From Hypsibius dujardini (lineage: Eukaryota > Tardigrada > Eutardigrada > Parachela > Hypsibiidae): a stretch of DNA of 20,115 nt. The stretch spans positions 1 to 20,115 of the forward strand of contig LRSR01004258.1 of the NCBI GenBank assembly GCA_001579985.1, in the 5' to 3' direction. The notes beneath the pieces were generated by a model. It saw nothing but the letters and a program-made list of their open reading frames with translations, ran no database searches and was not told the origin of the DNA. Shown here piece by piece: positions 9,426 through 18,568 of the stretch (position 1 is its first letter; every line of letters begins with the position of its first letter). Made by a program: the position numbers and the translations under genes.

Positions 9426-10307
9426 ATGGAGAAATTGTTGGATTGGAGCGGGGAGCGGCTGTCGGTGGAGGAGATTCGCCGGACCGTGACGCTGCCGTGT
9501 ATCGCGAAGATTGACCGCCAGGAGCGGGTGGAGTCGGATGCGAAACTCGACTTGGATCAGCCGTTGCTGCTGTTTAAGAGCTATAAAAGCGTCAAGGTGC
9601 AGGCGCGGCTGCTGTACCGGCATAAAATCAAACGGCGCGATGTCTTTCAACCGTACGGTGACGTGTCGCTGGTCATTCCCAAAGGCTATACAGGTATACT
9701 TACATATTTTGTCTTTTGCATGTTTTGTACTGATAATATTATAAAGTAGTTTCCACTTAAAATTAATTAATTTTACTTACTATTTTTAAATTTTAGCTGG
9801 GGTATTAAATAATACGTTTTAATCAAAGGAAATTAAAAATGTAATGAATAACGAGTAAATTTGTATTCCTCTCCCCTTGAAGGAAAAAATAATTGCCTGT
9901 TATTTTTGCGATTAAAAATTATTTAAGTCTATCTTAAATTTGTTTCTCAATTTTAGTTTAGGCACTAAATTAATTTTACCTCAAGGGGGAAATATTTCCC
10001 ATAATATACATGTCGTATTTTGGACAATATTCTATTCTAAGAATATTTTAAGCAGTTAAACTTAATTCTCATTCTCTATGAATTAATTTGCATTATGCCT
10101 TTACCGGTAGTATATTTGGCTTTAGAGTTTGGCTTCGGTCCTGTAAACAGTAATTACAATATTACACATTTTGCGCCTTGATTGGTCTGCATGAATTGTT
10201 TGTTCAGCGGGAGAGAGGGCGAGAGGGCGAGAGGGAAAGTGGACTTGACTGCTGCCAAATATTGAGATCAGTCCGTCGTGCGCGCGTTGATGCTAAACAC
10301 TCATCAT

Positions 10308-10351
<44 letters not shown>

Positions 10352-13300
10352 GATCGCCGAGGCGAAAAGAGAGAAACAACTACAGACCAATTATGTAACA
10401 GATTTGTGTGGCTTTCCACGAGGCTTTCGCTCAAAATCGGCAGGCTTAGCCGGTTAGGCAACAACACACGCCGGTAAACGATACGTCGCTAATTACAGGT
10501 TTAAAGTTGCGGATCAATCTTGTTATCGGTCCATATAGAATTACCCCGTAGTAAATCATCATTATAACTTTTCAGCAATCTAAGAGTTTTTTTCTCTAAA
10601 CGAACACTTGGCATACCTGGGAAAAATCATAACTCAATTAGATTATTTCCTCTCCTCTCTCAGAGAGCGTATACGGAATTATAAGCTAATTTACCAAAGG
10701 CGTTTTCCGCGAACTAAACTCCGGTTAAAATACTTTTAATGTGTTCGCGGTTGTGATTTTTGTTTTCGTGTGTCTGTTATGTTTTAAAATCCGCGAACGC
10801 GAACGCTGGTGTTCGCACTTGATTATTTCGCCTTTTTATCTCTTCCACACACACACACACACACGCATACTTCACTGCATTAAAAGCAGTGTCGTTTGTC
10901 ACTGTCACACGCTTTTTTTATTACCGTGTCAGAATAATTCCGAATTAACTTTGTGCTCGTATTTCTATCGGATTTACATATTTTGCCGATAAAACATCCC
11001 GAACGCAGTGTCGTACGGAGCTTCCGCGCTATCCCGCCGGGTGATGGATGAGGGTCTCAATATTTTCTGAATAAATCGGCTCGATTTCTCTGCAAGCATT
11101 GCATAATGCAGGTGGCGCGCTTGAACGCGAGCCTCAAAAAGCAGCAAGCAAAAAAATTCATAAACTAGCACCTCTCTCGCTGTGCGATAACTTCGTCAGC
11201 AACAGCGAGAGAGAGAGAGAGGAGCTGCAGGAGGAGGACGGCTAATCTCTAATTCCAGTCCACTTCAGCCGTTAAAACAAACAATACACACTACACACAA
11301 CAAGAATTAGCGGCATACGTTTGCATCTTGACTAGATGGGGCAATTCTAAGTCGTGTTTTCTGAAGATTCCGCTACAGTCGCATATCACTGCCTTTTAAC
11401 CTGAATTAAAAATGTGCAGTATTAATACATTTTATCTCGTTTTATTATTCTGGGAAGAAGAATTTGCATTGAAGCTTCCGGTTTTAGAAAACTAAAAATT
11501 CCCAGACGAAACTGGAAACTGTTCTTACGAGGATAATGTACGAAAGAAAGTTTAAAATTGCCTTTGAGTGAAATTTTGAATAGTTACTGTCCGGTGTCCA
11601 TTTGAGCCTGTAACGCATATTTTAATCGTTATTCATAAAATTACTGGAAAGTTGACCTGACTTTGCACTGGAAATAATTGAATTTGAAATATTTAGAAAG
11701 CACTTTAAACATTTCAGTTCATACAGCAGGTGATATGTGTGAAACACATATGTGTAACATGCACTCCTGCAGAGTATGACTTAATTACTAAAAGTACAAC
11801 CTTCACTCTAACTGAAATTGTATTTTCTACACATACAGTAATTTTAAAAATAGTCAAAACAAAATATCAAACAGTGCGATTTGATTATCGTAAGTACAAC
11901 TTACACATCTAAGTGAAATCCTATTTGATACATAGCTTTGAAAAATTAATTAAGGCATAACGTCAAACATATTGACAATGAATTAAAGACTGTTGCCGTA
12001 CTAGCTTCTTTCGTTTATAAGCTTCCTCTTAGAATCGCTTCTTTGACAGGTCTCTTCGCCACCCTGGACGAAAACGGGTTCCCGCGCGCCAAACGCTTCA
12101 TGATGATTAACGACCTGATGAAAGCGTCCGGCCAGATCATGTCCTCCTTCCTCATTCACAATTGTGTGATCCAAGCCTATCGGCGCATCTCCGAACGCCA
12201 TTACCGCCGCACCGCTCTCGTGTCCGGTACCATTCTCCGCGCCACAGGCATTTTCACGGACAAATCCCACCCTCCGCCCATTAGCCGCACCTCCACCGCC
12301 CGATCAACCCTGAAAAAGTCCTTCGCCAAGTTGTTTTTCAAGGAGAACTCCAACATGTATACGATCGGATCGGAGAGCGGAAGTATCGCTTCGAGTTCCC
12401 TGGAAACCTTCACCGAAAAGTCTTTCCTTAAGTGCCTCAACACATTCCAGGTATGCGGGAAGCTTTTTCAAAGTACAAATATATGTAAACATATTTCAAG
12501 GATGGTTCTACTCGATCGAAAAGTGGTTTTTAGTTTTAGTTAAAATATCATTGATATTTTGAATTGTAAAAACTGAAATCTGTTTTAAATACACAATTTT
12601 ATTCAATCTCCGCATCAAAGTTTCTAACTTTCTAGCCGATTTTCATTTTAAATTTGATAATTATCATTTCATAGGATAGGCAGCGGGGGAATTTTATCTA
12701 GACTTCGGTTGTTATGTCGGTTCATCCTTTGAGTAGATTGTGGTTATTTGAGCCGTGATGCTTAAGTCACTAAATTGTAGATCAAGATTTTCATATGGCA
12801 TGAGGCAAGGTCTGTATTTCGGCTCACCTACACTTGGTCGATAAATCGGCTCACTCATGACTTTCTCTTTGATGGCAGGTGCTTAATTGTTTGATTTTCT
12901 GTACTATGTCCTAGTCTACTATAGCACTTCTGGAAATCAAACAATCAAGCAGCTCCCATCAAAGAGAAATCCATGAGTGAGCCGATTTATCGACCAAGTG
13001 GAGGGTGAGCTGAAATACACACTTTGCCTCATACTGTATAATTAATCTGGGTGAAAACACGGGGAACATGTTCGGCGGAATAGAACACGCGTAAACTGCC
13101 ATCAGTGTCTAATTTATTCAAAGAATGGAGCACATGAATGGGATAAATTGATTGTTGATTTGACGCGCTCGTTTTTAAAATTTGATTGTTGATTCGTCTT
13201 GCGTCTGAAATAGGATTTATTCCACTGATTTCTTTTACTTTTTTTAACGAGGAGTTTTTCGTGGAGAAAGTTGAGCTGGATTCTGATTTCTAAGGAATAA

Positions 13301-14503
13301 ATTGCTTTATGGAAATTTAATCGTTCGATTGGCCAACAATTGTTCCCGTGTTTTCATCCAGATTACACATTTCGTATCTAAATTTAATCTGGACCGAAAA
13401 AGAAGAATCGTTCAGCTCAGAATTGAATGCCATTAAATTAATTGAAAATTGAGTCTTTATAAGCTGGTGGAAAATTTTGTTCTGTTATAAAAAAACATTT
13501 TCGGTACATTGCAATATTTGATTTGACATAAAAAACTCTTTTCCGGCAGACAAATGATAATAATAATAGGAAATATACCTTATTAAAAGTCATAAACTTT
13601 ATATTTTAAATATTAGAGAATCGTATTTATAATCAGGAATTAAAATGCGTAAAATTTGCAATTTTTTCATACAGCACGTTTTTCAGTTAATTAAACTTTG
13701 TGGCTAGTTCATATACATAATAGGTATGTTTCATGTATATATATATACAATTATAGACTGTATATATCGCAAGTGTATGTATATATCCATGAGTATGATT
13801 AAATATATTTAAACGGCAATAGACAGTTAAATTCCATAACACTTGATTATAATTCCAGGAGGAGTTCTTCATTCCGCTGACCACGGCCGGCTCCTTCTTC
13901 CTCATTAGCGATTCGACCCGGACGAAGGAGTTCAACAGAGACTGCATCCACCTCATGTCGACGTTAATATCGCAGAAACAAATCCCATGCCACGTGAAGT
14001 TAATTTGCGGCTACCTTCCCGAGATGCGGGAGCATTTTTCCGGGTACCTCCAGCTGGAAAGCGTCCAAGTGTGCTCTGTGATATTAGCCTGCACGATGGA
14101 TCAAGCCCCGCCCTACCAGCTCTTCGAGGTTGACACGACGTCAGAGTTTGAGTTTCAGACGGCGACCTTGGAGAACCGGCTGTACCTGGATCATCAGTTC
14201 CGGGCGGCGTTGGCCTATGCCAAAGCGCAGAGCGACACCTGGCGGAGGCAGATAAAAGTGGCCCATGAAGTGACGGTCGATGCAGAGGAGGAAGAGCATA
14301 TTTACGCGGAGATAGGAAATGGCCTGGCGGAGGAGGTCTCGGTGTTGCGATTGGTGGAGTCCCCGCAGGGCGGCAGCACCGGTGGCTCGATGTCTTTCTC
14401 GAGTAGCGGTGACGGTGCCACGACCACTACGACGGACAGTGGCGAGGCCATGACGTATAGACTCTCCGTGCTTTCGCATCCTTCGAGAATATCTTTCGCT
14501 TGA
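9426..14503 (+). CDS. CABIT-domain protein, GAREM-like (GRB2-associated regulator of MAPK family), 437 aa
   Basis: Exons 9426-9693, 12050-12450 and 13859-14503 join in phase 1 (Gly90, gcta-tacag|gt) and phase 0 (ttccag|gtatgc to ttccag|gaggag). The start is the first in-frame ATG after a TGA at 9348. The order of motifs follows GAREM's CABIT domain: an early W, then TLPCIAKID (compare 'RLPQIARLD'), LLLFKSYKSVKVQA, VIPKGYTGLF and a middle basic, Ser/Thr-rich insert (about 165-190, KKSFAKLFF). A second half starts EEFFIPLTTAGSFF, followed by QIPCHVKL. CABIT proteins act as cytoplasmic adaptors in tyrosine-kinase/ERK signalling. Y372 in the acidic EEHIYAEI context could be a phosphorylation site. 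Human GAREM1 is far longer (about 876 residues) with proline-rich and SAM regions; this one has a short Ser/Thr/Gly-rich tail, so GRB2 binding is not shown. THEMIS-like is the alternative. Confidence 0.75.
9864..9997. repeat. Degenerate inverted repeat, possible old MITE
   Basis: Left arm 9864-9900 (tattcctctccccttgaagg onward) matches the reverse complement of right arm 9955-9997 (tatttcccccttgaggtaaa onward) with several mismatches and gaps. The interior is AT-rich and non-coding. Confidence 0.4.
10312..10349. repeat. (CT)n microsatellite
   Basis: Pure CT dinucleotide tract of about 38 bp in intron 1 of the CABIT gene. About 85 bp upstream lies a purine tract with repeated GGGCGAGA (10211-10235). 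Confidence 0.95.
11172..11213. repeat. 12-bp inverted repeat ending in a GA tract
   Basis: ctctctcgctgt (11172-11183) and acagcgagagag (11202-11213) are perfect complements separated by 18 bases. The right arm runs on into GAGAGA to 11221. It lies in intron 1 of the CABIT gene. Confidence 0.65.
12799..13032. mobile_element. Long inverted repeat (~100-bp arms), fold-back or MITE-like element
   Basis: The left arm (about 12799-12897, including cttggtcgataaatcggctc) is complementary to the right arm (about 12934-13032), with roughly 85-90 per cent matching by eye. A spacer of about 36 bp separates the arms. The best block, acttggtcgataaatcggct followed by cactcatg, pairs with 12973-12999 without error. 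There is no coding capacity. A transcript of this intron would fold into a long hairpin. Confidence 0.75.
13043..13365. mobile_element. 323-bp inverted-repeat element next to the previous one
   Basis: taatctgggtgaaaacacgg ggaaca at 13043-13068 is matched by the reverse complement of 13341-13365 with one mismatch and one gap. Weaker pairing continues inward for about 20 bp (gttcggcggaat against gttggccaat). The interior has a direct repeat, gattgttgatt (13151 and 13182). The ends suggest a second MITE family. No target duplication is evident. Confidence 0.55.
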
Positions 14504-14613
14504 TTGTGCGAGTTGTTAAATTTGCAATAGTTTGACTTGTTTAGAAATTAATGTAGAATATACAGGATCACTCGGTCATAATCTTTCCGTTGTGGAATTT
14601 TTTGGCGTCGGAA

Positions 14614-14619
14614 ATTAAA
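14614..14619 (+). terminator. Possible ATTAAA poly(A) signal of the CABIT gene
   Basis: The common variant ATTAAA occurs 111 bp after the stop codon at 14503. In AT-rich DNA this is weak evidence. Confidence 0.3.
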
Positions 14620-14834
14620 ACATGTAAACGAAGAAATTCGAGACGCGTGTTGCACACATCAAGTCGTCATGGACGGGAAGATGCTAGAAATTGAGACTCT
14701 CATCTGTTCCGGCCTTGCCTTGATTTGAGGGAATTTCGGACGAAGTCCAGATATACCTTGCGTAGAACTGTAATATTTAAAGACACAAATACAAGCAAAG
14801 ATAGAAATACTGACATAAATGGAGACATTTGTAC

Positions 14835-14920
14835 GGACACAGACACAGACACAGACACAAACACAGACACAGACACAGACACAGACACAGACACAGACAG
14901 ACACAGACACAGACACACTA
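14835..14920. repeat. (GACACA)n hexanucleotide array
   Basis: About fourteen units of GACACA with two variant units (GACACAAACACA near 14855, a lone GACAGACA near 14895). Long translated Asp-Thr or Ser-Val runs across it are artefacts. Confidence 0.95.
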
Positions 14921-15693
14921 GCAGAAACATAGGCACAGGCATTTGAGAATTTATTAAATTTACAAAACTCCTCTATTATGGAATCCTGTTCTAGTATACA
15001 AATCAAATGAAATCAAACAATTTAAGATTCGACTGCGTTTTTCAGTTGTAATCTGACAGCACTCGGCTCACGGTAGGCGCATCAGACTTTGTTCCTCAGT
15101 ATAACTCGTACGTATAAAGTGCCGGTGGGAAGCGCCGCGGTCAAAGTATTATGAACTGCCTGATAAATGCAGTGCGCTGTTTGATTTTGCGCCGCTGATC
15201 CAGACGAGAGATTTGTATCGTGATCTGAAGATATCCAGACGTCTCAACGATGATTTCTTCCAAGTTCGCCATACACGCATTGGTCTCATTTATTTGTAAT
15301 AAATAGCGCAAGCTGGCTGCTCTTCAGTTAAATGTACCGCTACTTACTTACGGGGTAGTTCACTGCCTGAACCAAGTTCATGCCTGGATGGTGCTACCTA
15401 AACATGGCCGCTCACAAACGGTCAAACCAGGGGCCGGACAAGGACAAGGTCAACTAACCTTGATATCGGAACTCTTCAGGGTACGTCCTGTTCGCGCCGC
15501 TGAGAACTCCGCGTTGCACAGTGCATTAAAGTGAACCTCATCCGTCCTACGTTTCGTGCCTGGCCCACGACGCTTCATGTCCGCACTGGGTCGTTTCCAT
15601 TACATTAATCGTTAATATCAATCTGGTCTGGATAGCAGCCACTGCCCTTTAAAGAGTGGAAAACAAGTGCGAAAGTTGCAACGACAGCTCGCA

Positions 15694-15700
15694 TATAAAA
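15694..15700 (+). promoter_or_regulatory. TATA box of the secreted cysteine-rich protein gene
   Basis: gcTATAAAA, in full catataaaaacgg, lies 122 bp upstream of the ATG at 15822. It predicts transcription starting near 15725 and a 5' leader of about 95 bases. A TATA-driven promoter suits a highly or tissue-specifically expressed secreted product. Confidence 0.6.
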
Positions 15701-15821
15701 ACGGACCTGGTCTACCGGTGTGGAAGCACATAAGAAATTCATTCAAACTTTTATTCGTTTCCAAAAACATATTTTCGGCCATTTTAGTCTGTTCCTTTCA
15801 GACCTCGTCGTTACAGCAGTC

Positions 15822-16790
15822 ATGCAGTTTTTGATTTTCGCTCTTGCCGTCGGCCTTGCTGCTGCCCAAACGACGACGCCCATGAGGGGAGAGATCAGTT
15901 CTAGGAAGATGAGTTTCGCCATGAAGGTCCTCACCATGGATCCCAAGGACATGCATGTAGGCTCATTTGTAATCTTATCGCATGTTCACCCTACTCTGTG
16001 TCTGTGTCTGTGTCTGTGTCTGTGTTTGTGTCTGTGTCTGTGTTTGTGTTTGTGTCTGTACTGGTGTCTCTATTTGTGTATGTGTCTGCCTTTTATTCCT
16101 GCCTTTGTTAACCGTTTCGTTGCTAAAGACGTGCAGAACCGACACGGATTGCATTACCTTCCCCACGACCCCGAAATGCTCCAAGTTGTTCAAGCTCTGT
16201 CAACCGACCGATGTTCCGATGATCCAGGAACTGGGTAGAGATGCCTGAATCCAGTCTTTGTTACTATCCCCGTCACTATGTGAATTATTTAATTTTGGAA
16301 ATTAATTTTTTTACTTCTTGTAGAAGGAGACTGCACCAGCGATGCCATGTGCACCAAGCCGATGCGCCGATGCTCGAATGGCAAGTGCGCCTTCTCCGGA
16401 CCCAAGGCCTGCATGACCAAGACTGACTGTGTCCAGGGCGTCACCGGAGTCAAGTTTGACTGCATGGAGCTCCCCAAGACCGCGCCCGGCATGAGGTGCT
16501 ACCTCAGTAAGTAAAGCAACAACTTGAGCTGTTCCGAATTTGTGTGTCATAATTGGAAAGCTTTCCTAACAGGGTGTGTCTGATTGTTTTCAGAGTGCAC
16601 CCAGGACAGCATGTGCCAGAACAACATGCCGGAAGAATTCAAGACGAAGATTGGCTGTTGTGGAGTAAGTGTTCCAACGTGTTCATTGATTTAATTTATG
16701 TGTTTGACGTTACGTGTCTGGAATCGTCAAAACTTCCAACTTACTTCGTCTGTCTTGCAGGGTTTCTGTCAGAAGAAGACTGCTTGTTAG
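15822..16790 (+). CDS. Secreted cysteine-rich protein, 174 aa, four CxxxxxC-led modules, five exons
   Basis: Exons 15822-15956, 16129-16234, 16324-16506, 16594-16664 and 16761-16790, with intron phases 0, 1, 1, 0. Every junction has GT-AG ends, and two donors are exact gtaagt. Residues 1-15 (MQFLIFALAVGLAAA) form a signal peptide, probably cut before Q16. After a linker come 18 cysteines arranged in four modules, each opening C-x5-C: 47-69, 84-102, 110-139 and 143-174. The openings are CRTDTDC, CTSDAMC, CMTKTDC and CTQDSMC. The last module (C143, C149, C163-C164, C168, C174) resembles the CxxDxxC...CC...C...C order of a WAP four-disulfide core, though shorter of cysteines. No enzyme motif is visible. 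The product is presumably extracellular and disulfide-bonded: a protease inhibitor, matrix or cuticle component are possibilities. I do not recognise the family. Confidence 0.78.
15994..16090. repeat. (CTGTGT)n hexanucleotide array in intron 1
   Basis: Units of TCTGTG with T-for-C variants fill most of the first intron of the secreted-protein gene, ending about 38 bp before its acceptor. It is the complementary orientation of the GACACA array at 14835. Confidence 0.93.
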
Positions 16791-17098
16791 GGAAATGATG
16801 CATGGGCGACTTTAGATATCCCATCTGCACTATCCGTGGTGTCAGGTAGACTGTGACTAGAAAACAAAAGTAATAGGAAGAGTTCTCGTCTATCTCAGTA
16901 TTTTTAAGTGATCAAGAGTTGTGAATGCTCAAGCGATAGAAATTTTTCTTGTGGGTTCTTTGATTTCTTGTCTTGAAGATTGGTATTGGGTAAAATAGTA
17001 AACGACAGCTGACTATAAGCGGATTGAAATTTTTGGGTATGTTGGTATGGAGAATGATATGCAGATAATCGTAGGGGCATGACAGAAGTAAAAGCAAC

Positions 17099-17365
17099 AG
17101 ACAACAGGTACAAACACATGCACAGACACAGGCAGAAGCAGAAACACAGACATAGACACAGGCACAGGCACATGCACATGCACTGACACTGACATAGACA
17201 TACACACAGACACAGACACCGACACCGACACCAACACAACACAAATACGGACACCGGCACAGGTCCAGGTCCAGGCCCAGGCTCAAGCACAGGCACAGGC
17301 TCAGGCACAGGTCCAGGCACAGGTCCAGGCACAGCCACAGACATAGTCACAGACACAGGCTCAAC
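17099..17365. repeat. Degenerate ACAGGC/ACAGAC/TCCAGG hexamer minisatellite
   Basis: About 44 diverged hexamers, mostly of the form (A/T)C(A/C)(A/C)GRY. They grade from ACAGAC types at the left to aggtccaggcacaggtccag types around 17260-17335. Because the period is six, all frames stay partly open: the antisense frame gives Pro-Val-Pro-Gly runs (16904-17554). Confidence 0.9.
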
Positions 17366-17912
17366 ATTACCAAGCACAAGTGAAGCAAACCATTGAAGCG
17401 AGCATCCCTTATTGCCGCACTGAAATTCACAATCTGAGATCAGGATACTGCTTTTCCGGGCGTTCTGAACTGCGGTCTCATCTTTGCTGAGATTGATGGG
17501 AAACTTCAAAGAGAAACTACCGCCACTCGATCCATCAATATTTCCTGTTCTCAAGGTCAGCCAAATACGACAGTGCGCACGCTTTCGCGCTTAATTAATC
17601 GCTGAATCAACCGAAAAATAGAGTATTCCAAAACCTAAGAATACCCTCACTCCACGCACAATATATATGCCGCCTACAATGTCTGAATCCCCCTCATTCC
17701 AACACGTACACCGCGTTGGAGGTCGTCTATTAGGGTGAATCACCACTAAACTCATCGTCGTCATTGCGTAACGCAAATGCGCGCTTTGAGGCAACCTTTT
17801 GCGGACCGCGCTTCTGTTTACGGTCGTCCGAAAATAGTCTTCCTGTATACAGCCATCAAGAAGGCCGCACACGCCGCTTCCCTTATATGTGGCGATGGTA
17901 TGCGAGGCAGAT

Positions 17913-17970
17913 GTTTGTGTGTGTCTGTGTCTGTCTGTCTGTGTGTCTGTGTGTCTGTGTGTGTGTGTGT
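17913..17970. repeat. Mixed GT and CTGT microsatellite
   Basis: TGTGTGTC, CTGTCTGT and pure GT stretches in succession, about 58 bp. Confidence 0.93.
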
Positions 17971-18568
17971 ACTTAAGTATACGTGTATGTACACACATCT
18001 AGCGGTAATCCTGCGGTTTCTCGACAAGCTCTTCCTGATGACAATAATTCAACAAGATCACCGCACCAATATATGCATGGCGCCACTCGACAGTTCGAAT
18101 CGAGCAACAGTGTCTAACGACTTGCAGCTTTCCTAGCTAAAAACCGTCTAGCTCCACGTGGGTCCTTCATGTAATCGGCGCAGTGTTTTCTCTCCTGATC
18201 GTCAAAGTGTTGTCTGTTTACTCTTTCGGCAGACCGAACAGTTTGTGTCATAATTCTCTAGTCGGTTATAAGCCACAAATTCCTGATCCTCGATTGAGAA
18301 TCTCTCAAGACCACTCGAGTAGAAGTCTCTTGTCCATCACTGAGCTGTCTCCTCGATTGAAGTTGGAAGTGTGTGTAAATCCTGAGCGACTGTGTGAACT
18401 TGACCTCTTGCCTCGTCTAGCTATGCCGGCGAGCAGCTCCGGTTCGGACTGAACATTGAACGTTGCTGTTATCGACCTGTAAAAATTCGCCTGTTTCAAA
18501 CAACCTTGACGGTCCACGTGTTCAATTCGATTCCCAGCTCCCAGGAGAAGCACACATCATTTTCGAAA

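Larger units (their letters stand above)
9694..12049 (+). other. Intron 1 of the CABIT gene (2,356 bp)
   Basis: Donor tacag|gtatac and acceptor tttgacag|gt. It contains an imperfect inverted repeat (9864-9997), a CT tract, a cluster of GCGAAC motifs, a CA tract and a GA hairpin. I see no alternative exon or nested gene. Confidence 0.8.
12451..13858 (+). other. Intron 2 of the CABIT gene (1,408 bp)
   Basis: Phase-0 intron, AT-rich, holding two adjacent fold-back elements (12799-13032 and 13043-13365). The remainder, including an ATATAT-rich stretch near 13735-13790, shows no gene. Confidence 0.8.
14504..15690. other. Intergenic region, no gene recognised
   Basis: Apart from the hexamer array at 14835-14920 it is unremarkable unique sequence. 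Its 3' end is the promoter region of the secreted-protein gene. Confidence 0.6.
16791..18568. other. Intergenic region, no gene recognised
   Basis: It holds the degenerate hexamer minisatellite at 17099-17365, a GT/CTGT tract at 17913-17970, and the 5' leader or promoter of glyoxalase II. An 89-codon open frame at 18183-18452 on the + strand shows no recognisable motif. Confidence 0.55.

Noticed and set aside
12001-12492. Antisense open frames of 89, 80 and 62 codons
   Set aside because: Shadows of exon 2 of the CABIT gene, which is supported by sense-strand homology and splice sites.
14141-14479. 112-codon antisense open frame
   Set aside because: Shadow of the last CABIT exon.
16904-17554. 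216-codon antisense frame rich in Pro-Val-Pro-Gly and Cys
   Set aside because: Produced by the period-six minisatellite; flanks show no domain or signal peptide.
18085-18105. gttcgaatc motif resembling a tRNA T-loop / B box
   Set aside because: No matching A box, anticodon arm or acceptor stem around it.
18183-18452. 89-codon open frame upstream of HAGH
   Set aside because: No known motif; lies in the probable 5' leader or promoter and shows no convincing coding bias. An upstream ORF role cannot be excluded.
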